Assembly (NCBI GenBank): GCA_005881495.1
Contig: VBHI01000138.1
Span: forward strand, 1 to 22,698
Source of the DNA: Chloroflexota bacterium
Lineage (GTDB): Bacteria; Chloroflexota; Ktedonobacteria; Ktedonobacterales; Ktedonobacteraceae
Length of the DNA: 22,698 nt
Direction: 5' to 3'
The position numbers and the translations under genes were made by a program. The notes under the pieces were generated by a model that saw only the letters and a list, made by a program, of their open reading frames with translations, was not told the origin of the DNA and searched no databases. Every line of letters starts with the position of its first letter. The stretch's first letter is position 1. Of the stretch, positions 1 through 8,631 are shown one piece after another.

Positions 1-2
1 CG

Positions 3-221
3 CAGTTAATGAAGGATTTAGATTACGGCAAAGATTACAAATACACCCACGAATATTACAAAGAGATGCAGATCGAGGACCCTGAAAGGCCGCCAGCCAT
101 ACAGCTGCAGGAGTATTTACCTGACAGTCTGAAGGGACGCTACTACTATGAACCCGGACAGCAGGGCAAAGAAGCAAGTATTAAAAAGTGGTTGGAGAAG
201 CGGCGCAGTAAGGAACAATAG
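3..221 (+). CDS. rarA: Replication-associated recombination protein A (RarA/MgsA), C-terminal end, partial
   Basis: Only the last 72 codons are present; the reading frame is open to the window edge, so the gene begins upstream. The peptide begins QLMKDLDYGKDYKY and continues with YLPDSLKGRYYYEP and a charged tail. This matches the conserved end of the RarA family (LMK-GYGK-YKY, then YLPDxLKGRxYYEP). RarA is a cytosolic AAA+ ATPase of the clamp-loader/RuvB type that acts at stalled replication forks. The ATPase domain lies outside the window, so its integrity cannot be judged. The ATG at base 9 is internal to the domain and is not the start. A 35-bp gap separates it from the next gene on the same strand. 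Confidence 0.85.
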   Translation, partial: QLMKDLDYGKDYKYTHEYYKEMQIEDPERPPAIQLQEYLPDSLKGRYYYEPGQQGKEASIKKWLEKRRSKEQ

Positions 222-256
222 ATCTTTCCTGGAATATTTTTATTTGGAGGCATTGT

Positions 257-1393
257 ATGACTACCCAGCCCGCGAAAAGCGACACGGAACGCTATCGTGA
301 AAACTATCTTGATGAGCAAGAAGGCATCTTTCTCTATCAAATGCTTGCTGAGACGGAGCGCGATCCGCATCTAGCGGAACTTTATCGCAAAATAGCCGAT
401 ATCGAGCGGCGCCACTCCGGCGTGTGGGAGGATTACCTGCGTCGCGCAGGGGTGACTCCGCCGCAGTATACTCCCAACTGGCGGATACGCACACTGGGAT
501 GGCTGGCACGGCGTTTCGGCACAGGCGCTGTCCTCCCCATCGTCTCTTCGATGGAACAAGAAGCCATGGACGTCTATGATCACCAGCCCGAGGCACGCGA
601 TGTGGGGATGCCAGCCGACGAGCGCTCGCACGCCCGCGTCTTTAGCTACTTACAGACCACGGCGGGCGGTGGCGTTGCCGGCCCCCTGCTTGCCCGCTTC
701 GAGGGACGTCACCGTAGCGCGGGCGGTAATCAACTGCGTGCCGCGGTACTTGGGGCGAGCGATGGCCTTACCTCAAATCTTAGCCTGGTGATGGGTGTTG
801 CGGGCTACAGTCTGGCTGGCTCGACAGTCCTTGTCTCCGGTTTAGCAGGCTTGCTAGCTGGCGCTCTCTCCATGGCCATCGGCGAATGGCTCTCCGTCCA
901 AAGTGCGCGCGAACTCTATGGTCACCAGATCTCTATTGAGAAGCAGGAAATTGAAAGTGCGCCTGAAGAAGAGCAAGAGGAATTGGCGCTGATCTACCAG
1001 GCGAAGGGCATCGATGAGAGCACGGCGAAGACGATGGCTGAGAATCTGATGAAGCATGAGGGGTCTGCGCTGGATACCTTGTCACGCGAAGAACTGGGAA
1101 TTGACCCGAACGAGCTAGGGGGCTCTGCATGGGGAGCGGCTATCACCTCATTCTTTCTCTTTGCCATTGGAGCCATTTTTCCCGTCTTCCCCTTTTTCTT
1201 TAGTAGTGGATTGATTGCGGTAGGGATCAGCTTATTGTTCAGCGCAGTCGGTTTATTCGCCATTGGGGCCGGTATCACGTTAACCTCCGGCACTCCACTG
1301 CTGAAATCAGGGAGCCGGCAGGTTCTTCTGGGCTTTGCAGCGGCAGCCATTACCTTCGGTCTCGGTAGGCTCGTCGGAGGAGCTATCCGGTAG
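257..1393 (+). CDS. Rubrerythrin/ferritin-like domain fused to VIT1/CCC1 iron transporter (MbfA-type)
   Basis: A 378-aa protein in two parts. Residues 10-150 form a ferritin-like four-helix domain with Glu22, an E50-x-x-H53 pair and a second ExxH (ERSH) near residue 125, which would bind a di-iron centre. Residues 155-378 are a VIT1/CCC1-type membrane domain. It opens with NQLRAAVLGASDGLTSNLSL, continues as AGALSMAIGEWLSVQS, and ends in three hydrophobic segments. The acidic cytoplasmic stretch between the first and last membrane helices (IEKQEIESAPEEEQEEL) is where related transporters bind metal. Rubrerythrin-VIT fusions of the MbfA kind export iron in alphaproteobacteria. Here the role (Fe2+/Mn2+ export or detoxification) is inferred. 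GGAGG eight bases before the ATG supports the start. The facing minus-strand gene ends about 100 bp downstream. Confidence 0.88.
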   Translation: MTTQPAKSDTERYRENYLDEQEGIFLYQMLAETERDPHLAELYRKIADIERRHSGVWEDYLRRAGVTPPQYTPNWRIRTLGWLARRFGTGAVLPIVSSMEQEAMDVYDHQPEARDVGMPADERSHARVFSYLQTTAGGGVAGPLLARFEGRHRSAGGNQLRAAVLGASDGLTSNLSLVMGVAGYSLAGSTVLVSGLAGLLAGALSMAIGEWLSVQSARELYGHQISIEKQEIESAPEEEQEELALIYQAKGIDESTAKTMAENLMKHEGSALDTLSREELGIDPNELGGSAWGAAITSFFLFAIGAIFPVFPFFFSSGLIAVGISLLFSAVGLFAIGAGITLTSGTPLLKSGSRQVLLGFAAAAITFGLGRLVGGAIR

Positions 1394-1501
1394 CATTTGA
1401 TCACTTTCTCTTAACCCTCGAGCAGCAGCACCAGACGCTGCGCAAGAAGACCATCCGCCCACTCTACCGGCAGATCCACCCGAGCCGCAACCTGGAAACG
1501 C

Positions 1502-2689
1502 TCAAAGGGGTAGGGCAAGATAGTGCGGCGACCCGTTCTGGTAAGCAGAGCCTGTGACAAAATCAAGCACTGCCTCCAGCGCAGTGGTCGGCTCTGCTGT
1601 GGCAGTGCTGGAGCTGTGGGCACATACACGTGCTAAAGCCGTGCGTGCCTTCGCACAGTGCCTCGCCAGTACCTTGTGGCACCACTCGTAGGAAGCGGTC
1701 GCATTGAGCATGTCCAGCAGGATCAGGATTTGTTCGTCTGTCGCCGGTCCCGGCTGGGCATAGATGGCATGCATGCGTTCGCGGACATGGGGTGCCGCAT
1801 GAGCCAGTGCATGAATGACAGGGAAGCTCATCTTCTTGCGCCGGAGGTCTCCCGCCGCCGTCTTGCCGACCTGGGCACTCCTGGCCCAGATTCCCAGAAG
1901 ATCATCGCGCAGCTGGAAAGCGATGCCTAATTCCTCGCCAAATTCGGCCAATGCGGCGATCGTTTCCTCCACCTCCGGTGCACCCACTCGGGCACCCATC
2001 TCAGTTGCTGCACGCATCAGCGCTGCCGTCTTGCGCGTGATCATATCTAGGTACATCTCAGGTGTCACCGTCGCGCTGGCTTCAAAGGACAGATCCAGAT
2101 ATTGCCCTTCGCAGAGGACCAGGCACGTCCGATCCAGGATCCTTGCCAGTTGCACTGCCAGGTCGGAAGTGACGCCGCGCTTGAAGACCTCCCAGAGAGC
2201 CAGCCTGGCCAGGAAAACCATCGCATCACCGGTGTTGATCCCCTGGGCCTCTCCCCAGACCGTCCACACTGTGCGCCGATGCCGACGCCATTCATCGCGA
2301 TCCTCAATATCATCATGGATCAGCGAGAAGTTGTGCACGAACTCTACCGCGGCAGCAACTGGTAATGCCTGCTGATGGCACTGCTCTCGCTCAACCTCGT
2401 CAGCACTTGTTGCCGCACTGGCCAGCGCACATGCCCATAGTAGCAGAGCCGGGCGCAGCAATTTGCCCGGGGGCAGCCGTGCAGGCTGTAACTGCTCATC
2501 CACCCAACCGAGATGATAAGCCATCTGTCCATAAAAAGGGTGGAGAGCGGCGTTGCCGTCTGCTCTCTCAAGGACGCGACGCATTTCGCACTCGACCTGT
2601 GGGTGGAAACGCTCGAGAGCGGCATCGAGTCGGATGTGTTCAATTGAACCGCTATCGGCTCTACGTTGTAGAGAACTGTGTGTATTCAT
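1502..2689 (-). CDS. Polyprenyl (probably geranylgeranyl-type) diphosphate synthase
   Basis: A 395-aa all-helical trans-prenyltransferase that condenses IPP onto allylic diphosphates. The first Asp-rich motif is DDIED (126-130) in NFSLIHDDIEDRDEWRR. The conserved segments GKLLRPALLLWAC, GQYLDLSFE and MITRKTAAL are present. The second motif is DDLLG (262-266), the DDxxG form seen in many actinobacterial-type short/medium-chain synthases. The longer open frame to 2878 would run into eboF. The ATG at 2689 has GGATGG eight bases upstream; an in-frame ATG at 2701 is the alternative. It follows eboF on the same strand after 86 bp, so it is probably the last gene of the ebo operon and could supply the prenyl donor for EboC. 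The 3' end may be frameshifted: a coding-like tail continues in another frame to 1411 (see finding). Product chain length cannot be read from sequence. Confidence 0.85.
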   Translation of the reverse strand: MNTHSSLQRRADSGSIEHIRLDAALERFHPQVECEMRRVLERADGNAALHPFYGQMAYHLGWVDEQLQPARLPPGKLLRPALLLWACALASAATSADEVEREQCHQQALPVAAAVEFVHNFSLIHDDIEDRDEWRRHRRTVWTVWGEAQGINTGDAMVFLARLALWEVFKRGVTSDLAVQLARILDRTCLVLCEGQYLDLSFEASATVTPEMYLDMITRKTAALMRAATEMGARVGAPEVEETIAALAEFGEELGIAFQLRDDLLGIWARSAQVGKTAAGDLRRKKMSFPVIHALAHAAPHVRERMHAIYAQPGPATDEQILILLDMLNATASYEWCHKVLARHCAKARTALARVCAHSSSTATAEPTTALEAVLDFVTGSAYQNGSPHYLALPL

Positions 2690-2775
2690 ACATAGTACCA
2701 TCCTGTAAGGTAACACCGTGACAACCTTGAGCTTGACCACGACCAAGCATGGCGCGATGTTACCGGCGCATTGCC

Positions 2776-4161
2776 CTAGCCCTTGCTCTCCCATGTCAGA
2801 TGGCGAAGGATTAACTCGTAGACGTGTGTCGCATCGACCACGGTGGTGTCGAGTAGATCGGGCTCCTGGATCATGCACAACGGACTATCTTCAGTTGAGG
2901 CGTTCACGCGCCCATGAGAACCGCGCACGAGCGAGGCATCCAGCGGGATGACATCCATCAGGTAACGGAAGCCCAGGCGCGCCTTCAGCAGCGTCCACCC
3001 TACCTTCACTTTTGGAGCCTTGAGGTGTGGGTCAAGGAAGAGTTCTACGGGATCGTAACCCGGCTTGCGGTGAATATCCACTGTTCTGGCATAGTCTGGT
3101 GCCAGGCGGTCGTCGAGCCAATAGTAGTAGGTGAACCAGGCATCTGGCTCTGCAATCGCCACCAGCTCTCCCGTTCGCGGATGATCGAGATGAGCCTGCC
3201 GCTTCCCCTCATCGTCCAGCACCTGTGCAACGCCCGCAATCGCCTCTAGCAGCCTGCGCACTTCGTGCACACGCGCCGGATCATTGACGTAGACATGGGC
3301 CAGCTGGTGATCGGCGACAGCAAAGGCAACACTCGCCCCGGGATCCAGCAGCTCTCGACCGAGTTCCTGACGCACGGCAATCATCCCATGCTTGCGCAGC
3401 TCCCGGTTCAGGTGAACCGGCCTGGAGACGGGTGTGATACCGTACTCGGACACAATCATGATCCGGGCGTCACGCGTCCCGTAGTAGTCGATAAGATGCC
3501 CACAGAGCGCATCGAGTTCTCTCAGGTCCTGGGCAATGAAGTCCTGAAAGGGGCCGAAGCGTTGGAGACAATAGTCCAGGTGCGGTAGGTAGATCAAGGT
3601 GAGCGTTGGGTCATAGCGCTGGTCCACCCACTTTGCAGCCTCCGCGATCCACGTGCTCGCACCAATCGAGGTGTTGGGACCCCAGAAGTTGAAGAGCGGG
3701 AATGGGCCCAGTTCGTCTTGGAGCGCGAAGCGCAGGTCCGCAGGCCTGGTATAGATATCCGGAATCTTCCGACCCTCCGCCGGATACATGGGTCGGGGTG
3801 TGACCGCGTAGTCCACCGACGCGTACATATTGAACCACCAGAACAGGTTAGCGCAGGTGAAGGTCGGGTCGAGTGACCGCGCTGTCTCCCACACCTTTGG
3901 CCTGTGGATAAGCGCATTGGATTGCCGCCAGAACTTGACTTCGCACTCGTCTCGGAAGTACCACCCATTGCCAACGATGCCGTGCTCGTTGGGATAGCGA
4001 CCGGTGAGGAACGTGGCCTGGACGGAGCAGGTCACCGCAGGGAGCACTGTGTTGATCGAGGCCCTCTTTCCCTGCTCGGCAAAGGCGCACAAACGTGGCG
4101 TCGATGGGCCGAGCAGACCTGGGGTCAGCCCAACAGCGTTGAGAACGACAGTTTTACGCAT
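2776..4161 (-). CDS. eboF: EboF, alkaline-phosphatase-superfamily (NPP-like) protein of the ebo cluster
   Basis: A 461-aa protein starting MRKTVVLNAVGLTPGLLG. It matches the nucleotide pyrophosphatase/phosphodiesterase-like branch of the alkaline phosphatase superfamily. The nucleophile region is PAVTCSVQATFLTG (Thr44 by spacing to the TG at 53-54), followed by PNEHGIVGNGWYFRD. Other family blocks are FWWFNMYASVDYAVTPRP, RKIPDIYT and ADHQLAHVYV. Several positions that bind metal in ordinary members look substituted (Asn8, Gln200, Glu239-Tyr240; see finding). The ATG at 4161 has GAGGGGG eight bases upstream. An in-frame ATG at 4167 overlaps the eboC stop as ATGA, so translation is probably coupled. 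No signal peptide or membrane segment is evident. It may cleave or bind a phosphodiester or diphosphate intermediate, but the substrate is unknown. Confidence 0.88.
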   Translation of the reverse strand: MRKTVVLNAVGLTPGLLGPSTPRLCAFAEQGKRASINTVLPAVTCSVQATFLTGRYPNEHGIVGNGWYFRDECEVKFWRQSNALIHRPKVWETARSLDPTFTCANLFWWFNMYASVDYAVTPRPMYPAEGRKIPDIYTRPADLRFALQDELGPFPLFNFWGPNTSIGASTWIAEAAKWVDQRYDPTLTLIYLPHLDYCLQRFGPFQDFIAQDLRELDALCGHLIDYYGTRDARIMIVSEYGITPVSRPVHLNRELRKHGMIAVRQELGRELLDPGASVAFAVADHQLAHVYVNDPARVHEVRRLLEAIAGVAQVLDDEGKRQAHLDHPRTGELVAIAEPDAWFTYYYWLDDRLAPDYARTVDIHRKPGYDPVELFLDPHLKAPKVKVGWTLLKARLGFRYLMDVIPLDASLVRGSHGRVNASTEDSPLCMIQEPDLLDTTVVDATHVYELILRHLTWESKG

Positions 4162-4163
4162 GT

Positions 4164-5054
4164 TCATGTCCCCCTCACGTAGTGTTGCAAGGAAAGTGTC
4201 AGCCCGAAGGCTACCAGGGCAAGCAGCACGCCAAGGGGACTGCCTGCCGTAGCCAGTACCAGAGCGTCCAACAGCGATATGCCTGCGATCAACTGCCCCA
4301 CGGTCCGTCCTACCTGGCGTTTCGGCGAACGAAAAGCGAAGGAGACACTGTATGCAACCCAGATAGTAAAGAATAGAATGAGCGGCAGAGTAACCCACTG
4401 CACCTGTTGCAACTGTCGCGCCGTGAAATAGACCGTTGGCAAGAAGAGCGTTGCCACGATGCTCACATTCGTCATGCTCGGCTTGTTTTCGGTCTTGGCA
4501 ATGTACGTCAGGCCAATCACATAGAGCACCAATAGACTACCCGGAATCAGCAAGGTAGATAAAGATTGGACAGAGAAAGCCAGAAATGCCGTGATATAGA
4601 CCATCAGACGGCAGAGGGCCATGAGCAGAGGGCTAAGCGGGTTGCTCTTGTGCCACCTATCGTAGCAAATGATCAGAACGATGAGCACCAGTCCGCTCAA
4701 GAACGGGTGCGGACCAACACTCCACAGGAGCAGGCTGCCGCAACCGAACAGGGTAAGGGCCACTGCAACTGCTGCTGACGGGGATACGATACCGGCTGGT
4801 AGTGGCCGTTCGGGTCTCTCGCGGCAATCGACGGCATAATCCATGAGATCGTTCAGATACATACCAGCCATGTAGAAGAGAACCATGACGATGGCAATAA
4901 GACCCAGCTTGCCATCGGGCCAGAGAGCCCCAGCCAGAGCCCCTCCAGCCAGGGTGTTACTGACCACCGTAGGGCTGTTGGATATTCGGGCCAGGGCCAG
5001 GTACCCGTACAGCGCCTTCCTCCATGACCGATAGATTGAAACCTTCTTACTCAT
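4164..5054 (-). CDS. eboC: EboC, UbiA-family prenyltransferase
   Basis: A 296-aa polytopic membrane protein of the UbiA superfamily. The catalytic Asp-rich motif NDLMDYAVD (residues 68-76, form NDxxDxxxD) binds the prenyl diphosphate through Mg2+. It is followed by RPERPLPAG, which is typical of the family. A second conserved region appears as CYDRWHK. Seven to nine hydrophobic helices follow. Family members transfer a polyprenyl chain to an aromatic or polar acceptor inside the membrane; the acceptor here is unknown. The ATG at 5054 overlaps the eboE stop as ATGA, favouring it over the ATG at 5075, which has no Shine-Dalgarno-like sequence. Its own stop overlaps the first possible eboF ATG. 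With a polyprenyl synthase gene downstream, donor and transferase are encoded in one operon. Confidence 0.9.
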   Translation of the reverse strand: MSKKVSIYRSWRKALYGYLALARISNSPTVVSNTLAGGALAGALWPDGKLGLIAIVMVLFYMAGMYLNDLMDYAVDCRERPERPLPAGIVSPSAAVAVALTLFGCGSLLLWSVGPHPFLSGLVLIVLIICYDRWHKSNPLSPLLMALCRLMVYITAFLAFSVQSLSTLLIPGSLLVLYVIGLTYIAKTENKPSMTNVSIVATLFLPTVYFTARQLQQVQWVTLPLILFFTIWVAYSVSFAFRSPKRQVGRTVGQLIAGISLLDALVLATAGSPLGVLLALVAFGLTLSLQHYVRGT

Positions 5055-6262
5055 ACCCTCTTCTTCAGCACCCATTCATATTCTCTGGCAATCGAGTCGA
5101 GCAGGTCTTTTTTCAGGTCCTCCGGCAACACGCTCCAGGTGTACGTCTCGATCTCCAGGTGACGGCAGAAGCGTCTCTGTGCCAGGAGATCGAGCGTGTC
5201 TGCGAGCGTATCTTGTGTTGACTGGAACCTTGGGAAGTGATCAATGAAGATTGGCACATGAAAATGGATACGCCATTGGGCGATCTGGCGATCCTGGATA
5301 TGGGGCAATGCCTCGATCAAATCAGGATAGTGGCGGAAGGTGCCATCGTGATGCTGCTGGACGACTTGATGGAGGTAGGTCGACTCCGCAAATGGCTCCA
5401 ATGCACGAGCGATATCCACCCGTGCCTGTTCTTCACCAGGAAAGACGACTTTCAGGGCCGAGCTGATCTGCACTTTCCCGATCTTGATGCCGATCTGATC
5501 AAAACGGTCGAGCACAGCCGCGGGCTCTTCATAGGCAAGCGCCACATGGCACGTATCGAAGCAGACCCGTATGTGTTCAAGCAGATGGCTGCGAGCCTCG
5601 TCCCTGGAGACAGCGAGAGCGTCTGAGAGGAGGCGTGCCCCCTCTTCTAAGAGCCAGTGGGTATAAAACCGTACGACCTCCTCTGAGTTCTCAAGCAGGC
5701 CATCTGGTTCTGGTTCGATGGCCAGGTGAATGAGCTTGTTATGCTCGTGTTTAACCCGTACCAACGCCTCTGCGATCCGTACAATATTACGGGTAAAGCC
5801 CCTCCATGCAGTGGGGTCTTGTATGTTGACCCACGTTTTATAGGAAAGTGGACTGGTGGAGATGCTGCCATCGATACCGTCGGGCAGTAAAAAAGCCAGT
5901 ATCTCGATGAGGCGCAGCGTATACGCTACGCGCTCCTCGTCGCGCCAGTCGGGTGCGTGGACGAGCGCCTTCACGGGCTGCTGGTGAAACGGACCATAGG
6001 GGAAACCATTGAGCGTGAAGACGTAGAGCCCGTGTTCCTGCAGGAAATACTGGAACTGCTGCAGGTGATCACCCTGCAGTAGTTCGCTACTCTCTCTGCC
6101 TGAAAGACGCAGTCCAATGCCGAAAGCGTTGCGGGGGGCGAAGCGTGCCTTGAGCGCTGGCACATAGCGTCGAAGGTTGGCATACACCTCACTCCACCCG
6201 TTGCCGGGATGAATATTGGTGCAGTAGGTCAGGTGAAAGAAATGATCGGGCTCTACATACAT
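5051..6262 (-). CDS. eboE: EboE, sugar-phosphate isomerase/epimerase-like TIM-barrel protein
   Basis: A 403-aa protein beginning [21 protein letters not shown], which is characteristic of EboE. The fold is xylose-isomerase-like (AP endonuclease family 2). Likely metal-ligand regions are [26 protein letters not shown] and [10 protein letters not shown], then [11 protein letters not shown] and HLEIETYTW near the C-terminus. The expected reaction class is isomerisation, epimerisation or dehydration of a polar (sugar- or cyclitol-like) substrate in the cytosol. The actual substrate is unknown. GGAGAAAGCTC before the ATG provides a ribosome site. The start overlaps the 3' end of eboB by 10 bp and the stop overlaps eboC by 4 bp. 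The length is usual for the family. Confidence 0.9.
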   Translation of the reverse strand: MYVEPDHFFHLTYCTNIHPGNGWSEVYANLRRYVPALKARFAPRNAFGIGLRLSGRESSELLQGDHLQQFQYFLQEHGLYVFTLNGFPYGPFHQQPVKALVHAPDWRDEERVAYTLRLIEILAFLLPDGIDGSISTSPLSYKTWVNIQDPTAWRGFTRNIVRIAEALVRVKHEHNKLIHLAIEPEPDGLLENSEEVVRFYTHWLLEEGARLLSDALAVSRDEARSHLLEHIRVCFDTCHVALAYEEPAAVLDRFDQIGIKIGKVQISSALKVVFPGEEQARVDIARALEPFAESTYLHQVVQQHHDGTFRHYPDLIEALPHIQDRQIAQWRIHFHVPIFIDHFPRFQSTQDTLADTLDLLAQRRFCRHLEIETYTWSVLPEDLKKDLLDSIAREYEWVLKKRV

Positions 6263-7044
6263 GAGCTTTCTCCTCTCCCATATGAGCGGCTCTCACTAAA
6301 TGCGCGAATCAGGCGGTCGGAGTGACCACGACGGCGCATCTCTAAGACAAAGTGTGGGATGGCGGTGGGCAGGCTGGGACCCCAATCACACGCCGACGCC
6401 ACGCAGAGACGCTCACTGCCGTACATCTCGATCATGTCCACGGCACGAGCAGCCGAGGTTTTCGTTTGCGGGTAGAGGGTTAGACCTGTCCAAAAACCGC
6501 CATCAAGGATCATGCCAATGGTGTGTTCCTCCGCATGATCGACCATGACACGACCAGGCTCAATGCGCCTATTGTCGACGAGCGTGTCAACGATCACCTT
6601 GGTCCCCTTATACTTATCTTCCAGGTGAGGCGTATGGATATGAATGAGCTGGTTGTAGCGCAGCGCCAGATCAACGTGGTCGATGAAGGTGGCTATTTCG
6701 TTGCGCGTCACCCGGTTGACCCCAATCTCACCGATGCCGAGGACATTGGGTCGATCAAGAAACTGTGGGATCAGCTCCAGGACGTGTCGCGCCAGTTCTC
6801 TGTCCTCACCCTCTTTAGGATTGAGGCACAGCCAACAGTAGTGCTGGATGCCATATTTCGCTGCACGCGTTGGCTCGAAACTGGTTAAGCGGTTGAAGTA
6901 GTCGGCGAAGACGACCGGTGACAGGCGGTCAAAGCCCGCCCAAAAAGCCGGTTCCGTCAGCGCAACACAACCGGTGAGCGCCATCTGTTCGTAGTCATCC
7001 GTGGTCCTGGAAACCATGTGAGCGTGAAGATCGATGTACTTCAT
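6253..7044 (-). CDS. eboB: EboB, TatD-family metal-dependent hydrolase
   Basis: A 263-aa amidohydrolase-fold protein starting [21 protein letters not shown]. The metal-binding set is complete by eye: H7-x-H9, Glu in [12 protein letters not shown], His in [14 protein letters not shown], His in [10 protein letters not shown] and Asp in [11 protein letters not shown]. The family hydrolyses phosphoesters or amides with two metal ions, in the cytosol. Ebo-type members carry the [15 protein letters not shown] block seen here. GGAGAGG seven bases before the ATG sets the start. The ATG overlaps the stop of the preceding 107-aa gene as ATGA, so the two are probably translationally coupled. It sits between the small gene and eboE in one unbroken operon. 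Confidence 0.9.
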   Translation of the reverse strand: MKYIDLHAHMVSRTTDDYEQMALTGCVALTEPAFWAGFDRLSPVVFADYFNRLTSFEPTRAAKYGIQHYCWLCLNPKEGEDRELARHVLELIPQFLDRPNVLGIGEIGVNRVTRNEIATFIDHVDLALRYNQLIHIHTPHLEDKYKGTKVIVDTLVDNRRIEPGRVMVDHAEEHTIGMILDGGFWTGLTLYPQTKTSAARAVDMIEMYGSERLCVASACDWGPSLPTAIPHFVLEMRRRGHSDRLIRAFSESRSYGRGESSCM

Positions 7045-7364
7045 GGCTGCACCTCTCCTCTGTGGTGATCGAACGCACCAAACGCACTCTTGCGATCCAA
7101 CTGCACCAGTGGTTCAGCGGTCGGGTCGCTGAAGATCATTTGGATGTCGTAGACGCGACCAGGGGTACGTGCACAAAGTGCCTGGAGGGCCTGCCGTATG
7201 GCCAGCATCCTGAAGTCATCTTCGGCTTTGCGGTCAACCGAGCGATCCATGCGATCCAGGAAGGCCGCTACATCGAGCATTTTGGCCCGCACCTCCATGA
7301 AATACGCATCGATGAGTTGCTGTTGTGTTAATGGACAGGTGCCATCTTGTTGTTTCATTGCCAT
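7041..7364 (-). CDS. Small conserved ebo-cluster protein (position of EboA, but much shorter)
   Basis: A 107-aa soluble protein of unknown function lying between eboD and eboB. The N-terminal two thirds are predicted helical and charged ([20 protein letters not shown], then [15 protein letters not shown]). The C-terminal third reads [20 protein letters not shown] and ends near [11 protein letters not shown]. There is no signal peptide, membrane segment or cysteine-rich site. Canonical EboA proteins are around twice as long or more, and I cannot align this one to them from memory, so no ebo letter is assigned. GAGGGAGAA lies upstream of two in-frame ATGs (7364 and 7358); the second is spaced better. 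It starts 9 bp after the eboD stop and overlaps eboB by 4 bp, which argues that it is a real gene of the pathway. Confidence 0.75.
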   Translation of the reverse strand: MAMKQQDGTCPLTQQQLIDAYFMEVRAKMLDVAAFLDRMDRSVDRKAEDDFRMLAIRQALQALCARTPGRVYDIQMIFSDPTAEPLVQLDRKSAFGAFDHHRGEVQP

Positions 7365-7373
7365 TTCTCCCTC

Positions 7374-8549
7374 TTATGTAGAAGTCGATTGATACTCTGC
7401 AAGGAGTGCAATACTCCTGCTCATCATCTGTTCATCCATCTCGTGTACCTCGATACCTCGTCCGATACGCTCAAGCAAGGGAATCGTGAGTTGGCCCCCC
7501 AGATGTTCCCTGAACTCGTTCAAGCCAGTAAAAATGCAGCGGGTGTCACGCTGATCGTGCAGGTAGAGGCTCAGCTCGCACGTGTAGACGGCAAACCCTA
7601 GTGCTGAGAGCAGTCCAAGAATACGCTGCCAGTCCGGCTTGGGCAGCAGTCCAGCAAGGTAGGAATAGGTCGAGTCCAGGGCCATGCCAATCGCCACGGC
7701 CTCGCCATGGCGTAAGGTGTAATGGGTGAGTTGCTCCAGCTTATGCGCCGCCCAGTGGCCGAAGTCCAGGGGCCGCGAGGAGCCAAACTCGAAAGGGTCG
7801 CCACTCGTCGCGATGTGGTCAAGGTGCAACTGCGCACAGCGGTAGATCAGCCAGAGCATAGCCTGCATATCTCTGTCAACGAGTCGATCTGCCTTTTCCT
7901 CGATGAAGTCGAAGAACTCGACATCTTTGAGCAGTGCCACCTTGATAGCCTCAGAGATACCACTGCGCCAGTCACGCGTTGACAGCGTCGTCAAAAAATC
8001 GGCATCGTTGAGCACGGCCACTGGGGGCGCAAATGTGCCGAGGAAGTTCTTCTTCCCGAAGGCGTTGACACTATTCTTGACGCCTATCCCTGAATCGTTC
8101 TGAGAAAGCACGGTCGTGGGCACACGAATGAAACGAACGCCACGGTGGGTTGTCGCCGCCGCATAGCCCACCATGTCGATCACTGCCCCACCCCCAATTG
8201 CCATCACATTGGAGTGCCGACAGATCCCATACTGATGAATGGCTTCTTGGATCGTTGCTACGTTCGTGAGATCGTTTTTGGCACATTCCCCACCAGGCAC
8301 GACCAGTGGCGGACAGACGAGGCTCATCAACGAACGGTGGTGCTGGCAGTAGGAGGAGATGGCATCCAGCAGGTCAGGGTGGTGCTGCCAGACTCCGCGA
8401 TCAACGACGCAAAGGATTTTCTTTGGAGGCTGCATGTCGCCGCCACTGATCACGTCGCGCAGGAGGGGATTATCGCAAGCAAAGAGCTGCTGTGTAAAGT
8501 GTACGGCATAGTGATAGCTCACCTGGACCGTTTGATGAATGAGTTGCAT
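7374..8549 (-). CDS. eboD: EboD, 3-dehydroquinate-synthase-like sugar phosphate cyclase
   Basis: A 391-aa NAD- and metal-dependent cyclase of the dehydroquinate synthase superfamily. The NAD-binding GGGAVID (119-125), the phosphate region PGGECAKND (85-93) and the metal ligands Glu200 (SGISEAIK), His265 (LDFGHWAAH) and His281 ([11 protein letters not shown]) are all present. The signature [20 protein letters not shown] differs from true AroB (DSSVGGKTG) and marks an ebo-type cyclase. It probably cyclises a sugar phosphate to a cyclitol/cyclohexenone-like precursor, but the substrate is unknown. It is the first gene of the operon. The Shine-Dalgarno is weak (AAAGGGG about 14 bases upstream), and no convincing promoter was found in the 650-bp region before it. 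Confidence 0.88.
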   Translation of the reverse strand: MQLIHQTVQVSYHYAVHFTQQLFACDNPLLRDVISGGDMQPPKKILCVVDRGVWQHHPDLLDAISSYCQHHRSLMSLVCPPLVVPGGECAKNDLTNVATIQEAIHQYGICRHSNVMAIGGGAVIDMVGYAAATTHRGVRFIRVPTTVLSQNDSGIGVKNSVNAFGKKNFLGTFAPPVAVLNDADFLTTLSTRDWRSGISEAIKVALLKDVEFFDFIEEKADRLVDRDMQAMLWLIYRCAQLHLDHIATSGDPFEFGSSRPLDFGHWAAHKLEQLTHYTLRHGEAVAIGMALDSTYSYLAGLLPKPDWQRILGLLSALGFAVYTCELSLYLHDQRDTRCIFTGLNEFREHLGGQLTIPLLERIGRGIEVHEMDEQMMSRSIALLAEYQSTST

Positions 8550-8603
8550 AACGTGACTCTACACCCCTTTGGAACGAGCAATTCCACCAAGCTGACCAAG
8601 CAA

Positions 8604-8631
8604 ACACTCCCCGCTTCAACGAGCAGGGGAG
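8604..8631 (-). repeat. Possible remnant of an IS200/IS605-family right end
   Basis: Read on the minus strand, CTCCCC-T-GCT, loop CGTTGA, AGC-GGGGAG folds into a 9-bp stem with a single bulge and is followed by TGT. The terminal GGGGAGTGT is identical to the right terminus of the tnpB element at 11866-11874. No recognisable tnpB coding sequence remains beside it. If genuine, it is a scar of a deleted element ending about 55 bp upstream of the eboD start. Confidence 0.35.

Noticed and set aside
2690..2878. Longer N-terminus for the polyprenyl synthase (458 aa)
   Set aside because: It would overlap the end of eboF by about 100 bp, and the extra residues lack prenyl synthase character; the start at 2689 has a suitable ribosome site.
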